Part shown: piece by piece, positions 8,389 to 16,589 of the stretch
How the letters are laid out: each line of letters starts with the position of its first letter
Position numbering within the stretch: the first letter of the stretch is position 1
Origin: Clostridiales bacterium
GTDB lineage: Bacteria; Bacillota; Clostridia; Lachnospirales; WQUN01
DNA length: 48,840 bases
Direction: 5' to 3'
Assembly: GCA_031269465.1 (NCBI GenBank)
Contig: JAISZB010000314.1
Span: 1-48,840 of the forward strand
The notes under the pieces: generated by a model
What the model was told of the DNA's origin: nothing
The model's database searches: none
Seen by the model: only the letters and a program-made list of their open reading frames with translations
Translations under genes and position numbers: made by a program

Positions 8389-8983
8389 AGAAAATCCTCT
8401 TTCAGTTCAATTTATGAAGCTGCCAGAGCGCAGCAAGCGCAAAGAGCGGATGCGTTCAGATAACGTAAAAACAACTGCAGGCTGCGTCAAAAATCGTCAT
8501 AATGCGCCGCATGCATAAAAGGCAGCTTCAGGGCTAAATGAACAGGCTGCATGAGGAAATCGGCATAAACTCGTCGCATCCCGCCTTCACTGGAAACAAG
8601 CCGTACCGATGAGCAGTCAAGCGTTCTGATTTTGCTGCTTGGCTGTCCCCTGCAGCACTGAACGGCCGAGAACAAAAACATCTTTCTGAAATGATGCGCA
8701 ATTCAAGGAATGCGCTTTGGGATCAATGCTATCATTTTAACACTTTAATACTGGAAAGTCATTTGATTTAGTGAATCTTAGCATTTTATTTCATGCAACA
8801 GAAGCTTTAATTCCTTCCTTTCTCCAAAAAACCTGATCATACAGGATTTGAGCTGAAAACAAATGAAAATTATAAAGTATTTTGACGCATAAAATGATTT
8901 ACCAGGGAGAATTTACCTGGCTTTTTTGCAGTTGAAAGTTTTCCCAAAACCTAGGGAAAGTCTGCAATACTATCAATGACAAA
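8389..8983. other. Intergenic region, little recognised
   Basis: Upstream region of the LCP gene, which must carry its minus-strand promoter, though none stands out. 8700-8900 is AT-rich. GTACCGATGAGCAGTCAAG near 8600 may be a worn family A scrap. No gene seen. Confidence 0.3.
8902..8927 (+). terminator. Short intrinsic terminator
   Basis: CCAGG, nine-base loop, CCTGG, then CTTTTTT. No annotated plus-strand gene ends upstream, so it could end an unrecognised small transcript from the AT-rich region 8700-8890. Confidence 0.5.
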
Positions 8984-9083
8984 CTAGTATAGGCAGACTT
9001 AAATGCGCTACAGTTCTATTTGACTAAAATTATTCATTTTACAGGCTAAAAGCTTGTAGCGCAATTAAGAGCGACAGCACTAG
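8984..9083. repeat. Family B element, 100 bp, CTAG ends
   Basis: Starts CTAGTATAGGCAGAC and ends GAGCGACAGCACTAG. It matches the reverse complement of 15779-15878 over the whole length with about a dozen differences. Imperfect terminal inverted repeats of about 29 bp (..TTAAATGCGCTACA / TGTAGCGCAATTAA..). Confidence 0.8.
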
Positions 9084-9124
9084 AGGCATTATAACCCGGG
9101 ACGGAAATAGCGCGCTCACCTAAG

Positions 9125-9237
9125 AGCTTTGGCACCCGAGCATGATTATATAGAGTGTGAGATTGATATCGTCATTTCGCACCGCTCTATGGATAATCAA
9201 GCTCTAAATCCACTGCATTTGACCGCAACTCGGCATA
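9125..9237. repeat. Family A element, left end worn
   Basis: GAGCATGATTATATAGAGTG at the left, TATGGATAATCAAGCTC in the right arm, ending GACCGCAACTCGGCATA. Confidence 0.65.
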
Positions 9238-9353
9238 GAAGCTAAACTATGGCCAACGCGTGGAAAAACGTGAAAATCTGTGTTTATAAAGATCGCCACG
9301 CTGCTTCATGAGAGCTTAAATATGCTTTTTACGCTTATATGGCAATAAAAATG

Positions 9354-9396
9354 GAGTTTGAAAGGGCATAAGATTTTTCTTATGCCTTTCAAACTC
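9354..9396. terminator. Long perfect-stem hairpin
   Basis: GAGTTTGAAAGG..CATAAG pairs with CTTATG..CCTTTCAAACTC around ATTTTTC. Intrinsic-terminator-like, but no gene ends here on either strand; it lies between two family A copies. Confidence 0.5.
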
Positions 9397-9419
9397 GTCT
9401 GTAAATACTCCTTCTCAGT

Positions 9420-9540
9420 TATACCGCAAGTTCCGATTTTGGATTTTGACCGTATAGAGAGCGCGATTATATCAGGCATCTCACGTATTGAAAGAGGATG
9501 ATCAACCTCCAAAATCGGTCAGTTAGACAGCAAACGGATC
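9420..9540. repeat. Family A element, degenerate
   Basis: TATACCGCAAGTTCCGATTT at the left, TCCGATTTTGGATTTTGA paired with TCAACCTCCAAAATCGG, right end GACAGCAAACGG. Confidence 0.65.
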
Positions 9541-9567
9541 CTTTCAAAAATAAACAGTTCAGCGTTA

Positions 9568-9697
9568 TATACTGCTTTTCATATAAAACTGCCTTTTTTG
9601 GAGCTTGATTATACAGCGAGTGCGATTGATATCGGCATTTCGCACCACTCAATGGACAGTCAAGCTCAAAAAGGAACATTTGATGAAAAGCGGCATA
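9568..9697. repeat. Family A element, short form
   Basis: TA-bounded, TACTGCTTTTCATATAAA to GATGAAAAGCGGCA. The centre GCGATTGATATCGGCATTT is in the opposite orientation to the 1373 copy. It lies 52 bases after purH and may serve as its transcript end. Confidence 0.9.
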
Positions 9698-9749
9698 CCA
9701 TTGTGATTTCTTAATTCAGTCCGCTCAAGTTGTTTTCAAACGCCGGCCC

Positions 9750-11306
9750 TTAATGCCTGAAGTGCCTCATTCCAGTAAAAATCATAGCAATGCCGTACTT
9801 GTCGCAAGCATCAATGGATGCCTGATCATTGACAGACCCCCCCGGCTGGATGATGGCTGTAATTCCCGCTTCATTTGCGGCATCCACGCAATCGGGAAAC
9901 GGAAAGAACGCGTCAGAAGCTAAAACAGCTCCTTTTAGCGCCTCATCACCCAGCTGCTCCCTGCCATGCTCAACCGCCTGTTTGGTCGGCCATATGCGGT
10001 TGACCTGGCCGGGCCCTATTCCTACAGACTGCTTGCCCTTCGCTATCGCTATGCCGTTTGACTTCACATGCTTGACCATTTTCCAAGCAAACAGCAAATC
10101 TTCCATCTCTCCTTCAGCAGGCGCCCTCTTTGTCGCGATTTTCAGATCGGCTTCCCGAAGAAGCCATCTATCAGATTCCTGAATCAGAACTCCTCCTGAA
10201 ACAGCTTTAATGTCCATTTCATCTTCAGGCGCAGACCTCAATATCCCATCCAGCTGAAGAATTCGAATGCTCTTCTTTTTTGTAAGTATATCCAGAGCTT
10301 TATCAGTGTATCCAGGCGCTAGCACTATCTCGATGAAGATTTTGCTGATTTCATCGGCTGTATTTTCGTCAATTTCTCTATTGGCGCACAGTATGCCTCC
10401 GAAAACCGACACAGGATCAGAATTGTAAGCTTTAAGGTATGCTTCATAGACACTATCCGCACTTCCGACGCCACAGGGATTGGAGTGCTTGCACGCAACC
10501 ACTGTAGGCTCGCTGTACTCCCGCAGAAGCTCAAGAGCTCCATGAGCGTCGTTAATATTGTTGAAGGAAAGCTCCTTGCCGTGAAGCTGAGAGAAGCCGG
10601 TGAGGCTTCCTCTTCCTGAAGCGGCGCGCTTGTACAATGCCGCTTTCTGGTGCGGGTTTTCTCCGTAGCGAAGCGGCATGGCCTTTTCATAGGTTAGAGT
10701 AAGAACCGGGGATAGCATCCCAATCCCCGCCTTTTTCTTCAGATACTCCGCAATTAGCGCGTCATAGTCCGCCGTATGCATAAACACCTTGGCGGCAAGC
10801 TTGAATTTCAAATCTTTTGATACATTTCCATTATCTTTAAGCTCTGATATGACAGCGCCGTAGTCCTGCGGATCAACCAGTACGGCGACATCCTGCCAAT
10901 TCTTGGCGGCAGCCCTGATCATGGCCGGCCCGCCTATATCAATGTTCTCAATGGCTTCCTCCAGGGACGCGCCATCTTTTAAAATTGTCCGCTTGAATGG
11001 ATAGAGATTGACCGCTACTATATCAATCGGCTTAATTCCAAGCGCTTCAATCTGCGCCATATGCGCTGCGTCATCCCTCTTTGCCAGGATCCCGCCGTGA
11101 ATGGACGGGTGAAGCGTCTTAAGCCTGCCATCCAGGCATTCCGGAAAACCTGTGACATCCCGGATCTCGACTGCGTCAATCCCAGACTCAGCCAGCAGCT
11201 TAAATGTGCCTCCGGTTGAAATTATTTCATGCCCAAGCGCAACAAGCTCTCGGGCGAACTCGGCTATCCCCGTTTTATCATAAACGCTTAATAAGGCTCT
11301 TTTCAT
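9750..11306 (-). CDS. purH: Bifunctional AICAR transformylase / IMP cyclohydrolase
   Basis: Catalyses the last two steps of IMP synthesis: formylation of AICAR from 10-formyl-THF, then ring closure. The N-terminal MGS-like cyclohydrolase domain (residues 1-190) has [10 protein letters not shown] and [15 protein letters not shown]. The transformylase domain begins near 195 with [16 protein letters not shown], has [10 protein letters not shown] with the catalytic Lys-His motif near 265, and ends with [11 protein letters not shown] and IQPGGSVND. Length 518 is standard. No clear ribosome site is visible before the ATG. It follows pyrE after about 490 bases that contain two family A copies, so co-transcription with the pyrimidine genes is uncertain. 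Confidence 0.97.
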   Translation of the reverse strand: MKRALLSVYDKTGIAEFARELVALGHEIISTGGTFKLLAESGIDAVEIRDVTGFPECLDGRLKTLHPSIHGGILAKRDDAAHMAQIEALGIKPIDIVAVNLYPFKRTILKDGASLEEAIENIDIGGPAMIRAAAKNWQDVAVLVDPQDYGAVISELKDNGNVSKDLKFKLAAKVFMHTADYDALIAEYLKKKAGIGMLSPVLTLTYEKAMPLRYGENPHQKAALYKRAASGRGSLTGFSQLHGKELSFNNINDAHGALELLREYSEPTVVACKHSNPCGVGSADSVYEAYLKAYNSDPVSVFGGILCANREIDENTADEISKIFIEIVLAPGYTDKALDILTKKKSIRILQLDGILRSAPEDEMDIKAVSGGVLIQESDRWLLREADLKIATKRAPAEGEMEDLLFAWKMVKHVKSNGIAIAKGKQSVGIGPGQVNRIWPTKQAVEHGREQLGDEALKGAVLASDAFFPFPDCVDAANEAGITAIIQPGGSVNDQASIDACDKYGIAMIFTGMRHFRH

Positions 11307-11344
11307 TTTTACGCGCGAAGCTTACGGCAAATGGGCATGAGTCC

Positions 11345-11475
11345 TATACTGATCTGCAGCCAAATGCGATTTCGAGGTCGGACTGTCTAATTTCAAGGTG
11401 CGAAATGCCAATATCAATCGCACTCGCTGTATAATCCGACCTCAAAACCGGAAGCTTTGGGTGCAGATAAGCATA
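11345..11475. repeat. Family A element with compensatory arm changes
   Basis: TA-bounded. Inner arms are GAGGTCGGA and TCCGACCTC where most copies have GGAGCTTGA and TCAAGCTCC; outer arms are ATCTGCA and TGCAGAT. Directly followed by another copy. Confidence 0.85.
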
Positions 11476-11607
11476 TATACTGATTTTCTTAGAAAATTAC
11501 CTTTTTTGAAGCTGATTATACAGCGAGTGAAGAATGCCAATATCAATCGCACCGCTCAATGGACAGTCAAGCCACAAAAAAAGAACATTTAAATGAAAAT
11601 CGGTATA
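11476..11607. repeat. Family A element, short form, tandem to the previous
   Basis: TACTGATTTTCTTAGAAA at the left, CTTTTTTGAAGCTGATTA inside, and ATGAAAATCGGTATA at the right. Confidence 0.85.
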
Positions 11608-11797
11608 TTGGCGCTCAGGTACACACGAATCATGGATAAGACTCCAAAATCGCTGCATTTGACTGAGCGCCGCCGACAGCATCAGCATTCAAACGCTGAC
11701 AGGAGCGCATTGGACGCCGGCTATACACTCATTTTTAGTAGCAATTTAAAGCCAAGCCGAAAGCCGGCGCACCTCCTCTCGCAAAATGCGGGCAGCT

Positions 11798-12382
11798 TTA
11801 AAGCCCCCGGGCGATATTCCTGCTGCCGGGCTTGACTGCGGGAACGCCCTCTTTGCACAAAGGGCAATCCGCAGCGTCCCAGCTCTTTACATCAGCCGTG
11901 TAAGCCGCCGCAAACTTCACTCCAAAGTCCACCGCGCCCATGCTCCTATCCACAAGAGCGCATACTCCCGCGACATTTCCGCCGGAAGCTCTAACAAGCT
12001 CCATAACCTCCCGCACAGTTCCGCCCGTTGTGACTACATCTTCAGCAACCAGGACGCTGGCTCCCCGGCTTATTGAAAAGCCTCTGCGCAAGGCCATCCT
12101 CCCGTTCTCCCTCTCGGCAAAGAGGCTTTTGGCGCCAAGATGCCTAGCCGCCTCGTAGGCAATGATAATCCCGCCCATTGCAGGCCCTATGACTATGCCG
12201 ATTCCATCGGATTCAAACTCCTTGGCAAGTGATTGCATCAGCTCGGATGTGAATTCCGGGCGTTGCAGAACTTTGGCGCACTGGATGTATCTATCGCTAT
12301 GCCTGCCCGATGTGAGAAGAAAGTGCCCTATAAGGAGCGCATCGCTCTGCTTGAGGATATCTTCCGCTCGTGATTTTTCCAC
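11798..12382 (-). CDS. pyrE: Orotate phosphoribosyltransferase
   Basis: Joins orotate to PRPP to give OMP in pyrimidine synthesis. 194 residues, the usual size. It has the substrate loop LLTSGRHSDRY near residue 20, GPAMGGIIIAYEAA, and the PRPP-binding signature VLVAEDVVTTGGTV near 115. Start is GTG at 12382, with GGAGG eight bases before it, overlapping the pyrD stop region; only 12 bases separate the two genes, so they are surely co-transcribed and probably translationally linked. A cysteine-rich tail (CPLCKEGVPAVKPGSRN) is common in clostridial PyrE. Confidence 0.96.
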   Translation of the reverse strand: MEKSRAEDILKQSDALLIGHFLLTSGRHSDRYIQCAKVLQRPEFTSELMQSLAKEFESDGIGIVIGPAMGGIIIAYEAARHLGAKSLFAERENGRMALRRGFSISRGASVLVAEDVVTTGGTVREVMELVRASGGNVAGVCALVDRSMGAVDFGVKFAAAYTADVKSWDAADCPLCKEGVPAVKPGSRNIARGL

Positions 12383-12394
12383 TGCCCACGCCTC

Positions 12395-13303
12395 CTATTC
12401 CATCATCTTTTTGAAATCATTCACATCTGAGACGCCATTCTCATCCATGAACTTTGATATCCCATCTATTATTTCAAGCATGACTGAAGGATTTCCGAAA
12501 TTAGCAGTTCCCACAGCCACAGCCGTGGCGCCCGCCATTAAAAACTCAATGGCGCCGTCTGAATCCACAATTCCCCCCATTCCGATAATCGGAATGCTGA
12601 CCGCCCTTGCGGCTTGATAGACCATTCTGACCGCTACAGGCCTTATAGCCGGCCCTGAGAGCCCTCCGATCGCATTAGACAGAGTCGGCCTCCTTTTATG
12701 TATGTCTATCTGCATTCCCATCACAGTGTTTATAAGAGACAGGGCATCCGCTCCGGAAGCTTCCGCCGCCTTTGCTATATCAGCTATGCTTGTCACATTG
12801 GGACTCAGTTTTACTATGAGAGGCTGCATGGAGCTTTTTTTTACAGCTGAAACCACCTTTTCCACCGTATCCGCGCTCAAGCCAAAGGCCATCCCTCCGG
12901 CTGAGACGTTGGGGCAGGAGATGTTAAGCTCCAGCATGTCCACAGGCTCAGACTTAAGCCTTTGAGCCACTGCGGCGCACTCATCCATAGTATGTCCGCA
13001 TATGTTTACAATTATCTTCGTGTCGAATCTCCTAAGAAACGGAAGATCCGAGTCTAGCCACGCCTCCACCCCAGGGTTTTGAAGCCCGATGCTGTTTAGG
13101 ATCCCTGAAGGAGTTTCCGCTATGCGGTGAGGCGGGTTTCCCTCCCAAGGCTCCATGGATACGCCTTTGACTGCGACGGCCCCCAGTTTGCTCAGATCCA
13201 CAAACTTTGAGTACATCCTGCCGCTTCCGAATGTGCCTGAAGCAGGCATCACCGGATTCTTTAGTACAACCCCAGCTATTGAAACCGCTAAGTTTTTCAC
13301 CAT
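12395..13303 (-). CDS. pyrD: Dihydroorotate dehydrogenase B, catalytic subunit
   Basis: Class 1B FMN enzyme oxidising dihydroorotate to orotate, working as a heterotetramer with PyrK and using NAD+. It has NPVMPASGTFGSG near residue 16, NSIGLQNPG near 68, LNISCPNVSAGG near 127 (the catalytic-base cysteine segment), VKLSPNVT, and the C-terminal FMN-phosphate sites IIGMGGI and LMAGATAVAVGTA. Length 302 is standard. GAGGTGAG precedes the ATG. PyrK lies upstream as expected but separated by 353 bases of repeat-bearing sequence, where most relatives have overlapping genes. Confidence 0.97.
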   Translation of the reverse strand: MVKNLAVSIAGVVLKNPVMPASGTFGSGRMYSKFVDLSKLGAVAVKGVSMEPWEGNPPHRIAETPSGILNSIGLQNPGVEAWLDSDLPFLRRFDTKIIVNICGHTMDECAAVAQRLKSEPVDMLELNISCPNVSAGGMAFGLSADTVEKVVSAVKKSSMQPLIVKLSPNVTSIADIAKAAEASGADALSLINTVMGMQIDIHKRRPTLSNAIGGLSGPAIRPVAVRMVYQAARAVSIPIIGMGGIVDSDGAIEFLMAGATAVAVGTANFGNPSVMLEIIDGISKFMDENGVSDVNDFKKMME

Positions 13304-13394
13304 ATCTCACCTCTGCCGCTTAGGGCGCGCTTTTCTGAGAAGATAAACGCGAACAGAGCGTAGACAAATTTTATGACAAGGGGCGAATAAATTT

Positions 13395-13513
13395 GACTGG
13401 CGCCTTCATGCCGGTCGCAGTCAATGAGTCGATCTTGCGGCCGGATTATTCACTTTCGCATTGCATGCATAAGCTTCGAAACCGGGATTTTCCACTGCGC
13501 ATCAGCATATATT
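13395..13513. repeat. Family A element, degenerate
   Basis: GGCCGGATTATTCACTTTCG, GCTTCGAAACCGGGATTTT and CTGCGCATCAGCATAT recall the left, right-inner and right-outer arms. Much worn. Confidence 0.4.
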
Positions 13514-13579
13514 GCCAGGTCTCAGCGCCTTGATGAGCCAACGCTCATCGAATGAGGCAGTTTTCGCCCAAACCCTGCA

Positions 13580-13655
13580 CATCTGCCGTTTTGCAGCCAA
13601 ATGTTTCCGCTTTGGAGATTGATTATCCTTTAAGAGGCGCGAAGCTTTGCATTCT
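13580..13655. repeat. Family A half element
   Basis: GTTTTGCAGCCAAATG and GCTTTGGAGATTGATTATCC look like one left arm ending at the pyrK stop. No right arm is seen. Confidence 0.4.
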
Positions 13656-13656
13656 C

Positions 13657-14460
13657 CTACCAAACCACTTCATTGCCCTGGAAAACAGGGCCATCCTTGC
13701 AAACCCTCGCGTACTTCCACCCGCCTTCCGCCTTCACTTTGACCGGGCAGCCCAGGCATACGCCCAAGCCGCAAGCCATATGCTCCTCCATGGAAACCTG
13801 GCAGGGCATCCCTAATTCATTAGCATATCCAGCCACGCTTTCAAGCATCGGACGCGGACCGCATGAAAATATGACGCTCTCCTCCGAAGATTTCGCCTTG
13901 AACTTGGTTTCCTGACGAAGCCTTGTCCGAAGAAACTCGGCTGCGTTTCCGTGAAACCCCAAGCTGCCGTCGTCGGTGGAGATGAAAACTTCATCGCAAG
14001 ACTTCAAAAAATCCTCTTTAAGGATCGGAGCGCTCCTAAAACCCAGAACCGCTGAAAGCTTGATGCCAGGGTTGCCTTCCCTCAAGCCCGCTGCCAGAAA
14101 CAGAAGCGGCGGCGCTCCGATCCCGCCCCCCACAAGTATCGCCCTGTTGTTTATCTCCAAAAAAAATCCGTTTCCGCACGGCCCCAGCGCCTTAAGCTCT
14201 TCACCAGGCTGCATTCGCGAAAACAGCCTGGTGCCGCTTCCAGCCACCTGATAGACAAGCCTGATTTTATTCGACTGCCGATTGACTCCGCAGACGCTGA
14301 TAGGCCTCGGAAGCAAATGCTTTCCGTCCCCAACGCCTATGTGAAGAAACTGCCCCGGCAAAGCCTCATTGCAGATGTCTTGCGGAGCGGACAACCTCAT
14401 GTCGTATATATCCTCTGAAAGAGGATCATTAGTTATTATTTCAGCGCAGAACATCCTCAT
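13657..14460 (-). CDS. pyrK: Dihydroorotate dehydrogenase B, electron transfer subunit
   Basis: Carries electrons from PyrD's FMN through a [2Fe-2S] cluster and FAD to NAD+. The ferredoxin-reductase-like fold has the FAD motif RPISVCG near residue 50, the NAD-site loop VGGGIGAPPL near 108, and a C-terminal cluster motif ACGLGVCLGC (Cys-x4-Cys-x2-Cys) plus a fourth Cys in ARVCKDG. The open frame extends 13 codons further upstream, but those codons overlap the right-end hairpin of the iscB remnant, so I start at ATG 14460 (MRMFCAEI); ATG 14454 is also possible. The gene now sits directly behind a dead insertion element, separated from carB. Confidence 0.93.
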   Translation of the reverse strand: MRMFCAEIITNDPLSEDIYDMRLSAPQDICNEALPGQFLHIGVGDGKHLLPRPISVCGVNRQSNKIRLVYQVAGSGTRLFSRMQPGEELKALGPCGNGFFLEINNRAILVGGGIGAPPLLFLAAGLREGNPGIKLSAVLGFRSAPILKEDFLKSCDEVFISTDDGSLGFHGNAAEFLRTRLRQETKFKAKSSEESVIFSCGPRPMLESVAGYANELGMPCQVSMEEHMACGLGVCLGCPVKVKAEGGWKYARVCKDGPVFQGNEVVW

Positions 14461-14482
14461 CTCAGTTATTATGCGGCGGATA

Positions 14483-14503
14483 CCCCTGCCTTTAGGCATG
14501 GGG
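14483..14503. repeat. Right-end hairpin of the iscB element
   Basis: CCCCTGCCTTTAGGCATGGGG, a short hairpin of the kind found at IS200/IS605-family ends, overlapping the iscB stop codon. It marks the junction between the inserted element and the original pyrK upstream sequence. Confidence 0.55.
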
Positions 14504-14697
14504 AGGAAGCCGCACGCCCCTTTCCGTCAATATTGCTTTGCGCGTCTCCAAAGGCTCGGGCTTTTTGCGGCCGGTTCCCGCGGACGGCTTTGCTCCGTCC
14601 AGTGCGCGCACGCCGAATCTTCCGCTTGGAAACCTCCCAAGATGAATCCTTTTCGCCCATCTGGCATTTGGACTCTGTCGAACAGCTGATACTCAAA

Positions 14698-14934
14698 TAT
14701 ACCGATTTTCATTCAATGTTCCTTTTTTGGAGTTTGATTATCCATAGAACGGCGCGAAATGGGCATTTCCCACTCTCTGTATAATCAAGCTCCAAAAAAG
14801 GCAGTTTAGTACGAAAATACATTCTATGGACATTTGTCCATGCCTCAAACACACAAATGGCTTAATATTTTCATCCTTGGAGGTGAAGCGAAGCTTCATA
14901 GGGGTTTCTATGAAAATCGCTATACATACTTAGG
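14698..14934. repeat. Family A element, long form, inside iscB
   Basis: Long form of about 233 bp plus TA duplication (14698-14699, 14933-14934). Removing it joins KYV to FEYQLFD in frame. The extra segment (about 14838-14925) is nearly identical to the one in copy 1-230. Confidence 0.92.
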
Positions 14935-15285
14935 AGATTGATTCAGCTTCCTCTTTCAGCCTTTAATGATGGTCGCCTTGTGCAACTGGCGGTTGCGCCG
15001 ACGCACTGCCTTTTGCTTGTAGATTGCATCCAAAGGCGCAGATGTCGGATTGCCGCCGGTGCATCTCGCGTCTACGGCATGATCCTTTCCCAAGCTGTTT
15101 CTGATTCTGGTGTTTTTAGCGGTATATCTAAATGTCAAGCTCACATTTGCATATTCTTCTTTCAGCCTGCTGTAGAAATCCAGCCTCATGACGCCCATGA
15201 AAGCGGCATCCCGATAGTCGCTATGGCAGTCCTTGCATAGAGTTGCCAGGTTGTCCAGCGCATCGCCTCCTGTATCGCGGCTTTC

Positions 15286-15415
15286 TATACAGCTTTTCAT
15301 CAAAAAGTTCCTTTTATGGAGCTTGACTGTCCATTGAGCGGTGCGATTGATATCGGCATTTTGCACTCGCTGTATAATCAACAAAAAAAGGCAGTTTTAC
15401 ATGAAAAGCAGTATA
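15286..15415. repeat. Family A element, short form, inside iscB HNH
   Basis: TA duplicated at 15286-15287 and 15414-15415. Removal restores VHYI-ESRDTGG in frame. Ends are TACAGCTTTTCATCAAAA and ATGAAAAGCAGTA. Confidence 0.93.
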
Positions 15416-15778
15416 TATAATGGACTCTCAAAATGGGATTCTTGCAGCCTTTTCTCACACTGCGCCTATGTCCGTCGCGGAATAGAACGTATTCCCGCAC
15501 ATTCCAAGAGCCAAGCCTTCCGCCTTGCTGGTAGCCGACTCCCGGTATATCTGGATTTTTGATCTTCTGAATGTCGAAAGAGGCAACCTCTACAATCGTC
15601 ATCGTGATCGGCAATATCCTGTGTACATTTGATACAGTTTTGATATGCGTATGAATTTTGTTTTCTATGGACGGCGCAAGCCAGCCCTTATGCTTTGAGT
15701 GGATGCGGTTGCTGAAGCGAGGCTTGCGATGCCTTGTTTTCCTATTGCGCCTCGCGAGCCTATCGATTGAGACTTAGG

Positions 15779-15878
15779 CTAGTGCTGTCGCTCTTAATTG
15801 CGCTACATGCTTTTAGCCTGTAAAATGCTTAATTATAGCCAAATAGGACTGTAGCGCATTTAAGACTGTCTGCACTAG
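15779..15878. repeat. Family B element, 100 bp, at the iscB deletion point
   Basis: CTAGTGCTGTCGCTCTTAA to CAGACTGTC..GCACTAG orientation; reverse complement of 8984-9083. It lies exactly between the omega-RNA end and the first surviving iscB codons. Confidence 0.85.
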
Positions 15879-16256
15879 TCTTTCAGTACTTATTGCCAAG
15901 CCCCTAGCTTTAGCTATGGGGTGATTGACATATACCGCTTTTCATCAAATGTTCCTTTTTTGGAGCTTGACTGTCCATTGAGTGGTGCGATTGATATCGG
16001 CATTTTGCACTCGCTGTATAATCAACAAAAAAAGGCAGTTTTATATGAAAAGCAGTATATCTACCCTCTGCTTTTAGTCCAAGGGAGAAATCCGCAAAAC
16101 TTTCGCCCATGAAAAGCTTATGCCGCTTAAAGCCCAGGCAAAGGGAAAAACAAGCGGCGCTTCTTAAATAATCCTGCGACCTTTTTCTCGCAGTCCCACG
16201 CCCTCCCAATGCCCGCTCCGCGGCAAAAACTCGGGTCCGGCAACTATCCTTTCCGC
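15879..16256 (-). ncRNA. Probable IscB omega RNA (HEARO) remnant, split by a family A copy
   Basis: In IscB loci the guide-bearing omega RNA lies just upstream of the gene. Here, on the minus strand, a G/C-rich structured segment (16256-16060) has hairpins CTGCGA/TCGCAG and GCCGCTT/AAGCGGC, GGGCGAAAGTTTTGCGG and TCTCCCT..AGAGGG. After the family A insert (15931-16059) it continues as CACCCCATAGC, AAGC, GGGGCTTGGC. Removing the insert joins these cleanly. Position and hairpins fit the HEARO class; a covariance-model search would settle it. The 5' guide end is obscured by the long family A copy at 16257. Confidence 0.6.
15931..16059. repeat. Family A element, short form, inside the omega-RNA remnant
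   Basis: TA-bounded. Nearly identical to the 15286 copy (ends TACCGCTTTTCATCAAA and ATGAAAAGCAGTA; centre GCGATTGATATCGGCATTT), so the two are recent sisters. Confidence 0.92.
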
Positions 16257-16452
16257 TATGCCGATTTGCAGTCAACGCGCCTATTTCGGAGCTTGATATC
16301 CACTTAAGACTCTGTAAGCTCCGAAATAAGAGTTCTAGTACGAAAATGCATTTTATGGAGATTTGTCCAGCCTCAAACACACAATTGACTTAATATTTTC
16401 ACCCTTGGAGGTGATGCGTAGCGTCATAGGGATTCATATGCAAATCAGTATG
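16257..16452. repeat. Family A element, long form, divergent
   Basis: Arms TATTTCGGAGCTT and AAGCTCCGAAATA pair perfectly though both differ from other copies. The 98-base extra segment is present in worn form (about 16340-16437). Ends GCCGATTTGCAGTC and ATGCAAATCAGTA. Confidence 0.85.
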
Positions 16453-16561
16453 CCTATTATGGAGCTTGATTATCCGCCTTAAAGGCGTGAAATGACGATA
16501 TCAATCGCTCTTTGCGCAAACCGGGCTCCAAAGGCAGGAGCTTGCATATGCAAATCAAATA
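16449..16561. repeat. Family A element, degenerate, before the carB end
   Basis: TATTATGGAGCTTGATTATCC, then TGACGATATCAATCG at the centre, GGGCTCCAAAGGCAGGAGC and ATGCAAATCAAAT at the right. Confidence 0.65.
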
Positions 16562-16589
16562 GCTGGAAATTCACACTAGCTCTCCGGAT

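Larger units (their letters stand above)
14492..15778 (-). pseudogene. iscB: iscB remnant (RNA-guided nuclease of IS200/IS605 elements)
   Basis: IscB is the RuvC/HNH nuclease ancestral to Cas9, guided by an adjacent omega RNA. On the minus strand the pieces are: bridge helix RRNRKTRHRKPRF (about 15740); RuvC-II ASFDIQKIKNPDI and GVGYQQGGRLG with WNVREYVLFRDG (15450-15600); the second HNH half ESRDTGGDALDNLATLCKDCH (about 15230-15285); RuvC-III GKDHAVDARCTGG; RRRNRQLHKATIIKG; and a C-terminal piece YQLFDRVQMPDGRKGFILG then FGVRALDG and LETRKAILTERGV. Damage: about 100 N-terminal codons missing, replaced by a family B element; family A copies inside HNH (15286-15415) and C-terminus (14698-14934); TGA in place of Gly after IIKG; one frameshift after FILG. 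Certainly non-functional. Confidence 0.9.

Noticed and set aside
14461..14499. Longer N-terminus for PyrK (extra MPKGRGIRRIITE)
   Set aside because: These codons overlap the end hairpin of the iscB element and its stop region, and have no counterpart in PyrK proteins.
15910..16380. 156-residue minus-strand frame
   Set aside because: Runs through two family A copies and the omega-RNA remnant; open only by chance.
1373..16561. Family A copies as a CRISPR array or plain intrinsic terminators
   Set aside because: Spacing is irregular, no spacers occur, and most copies lack a T-run after the stem. Several lie inside a former gene or upstream of genes.
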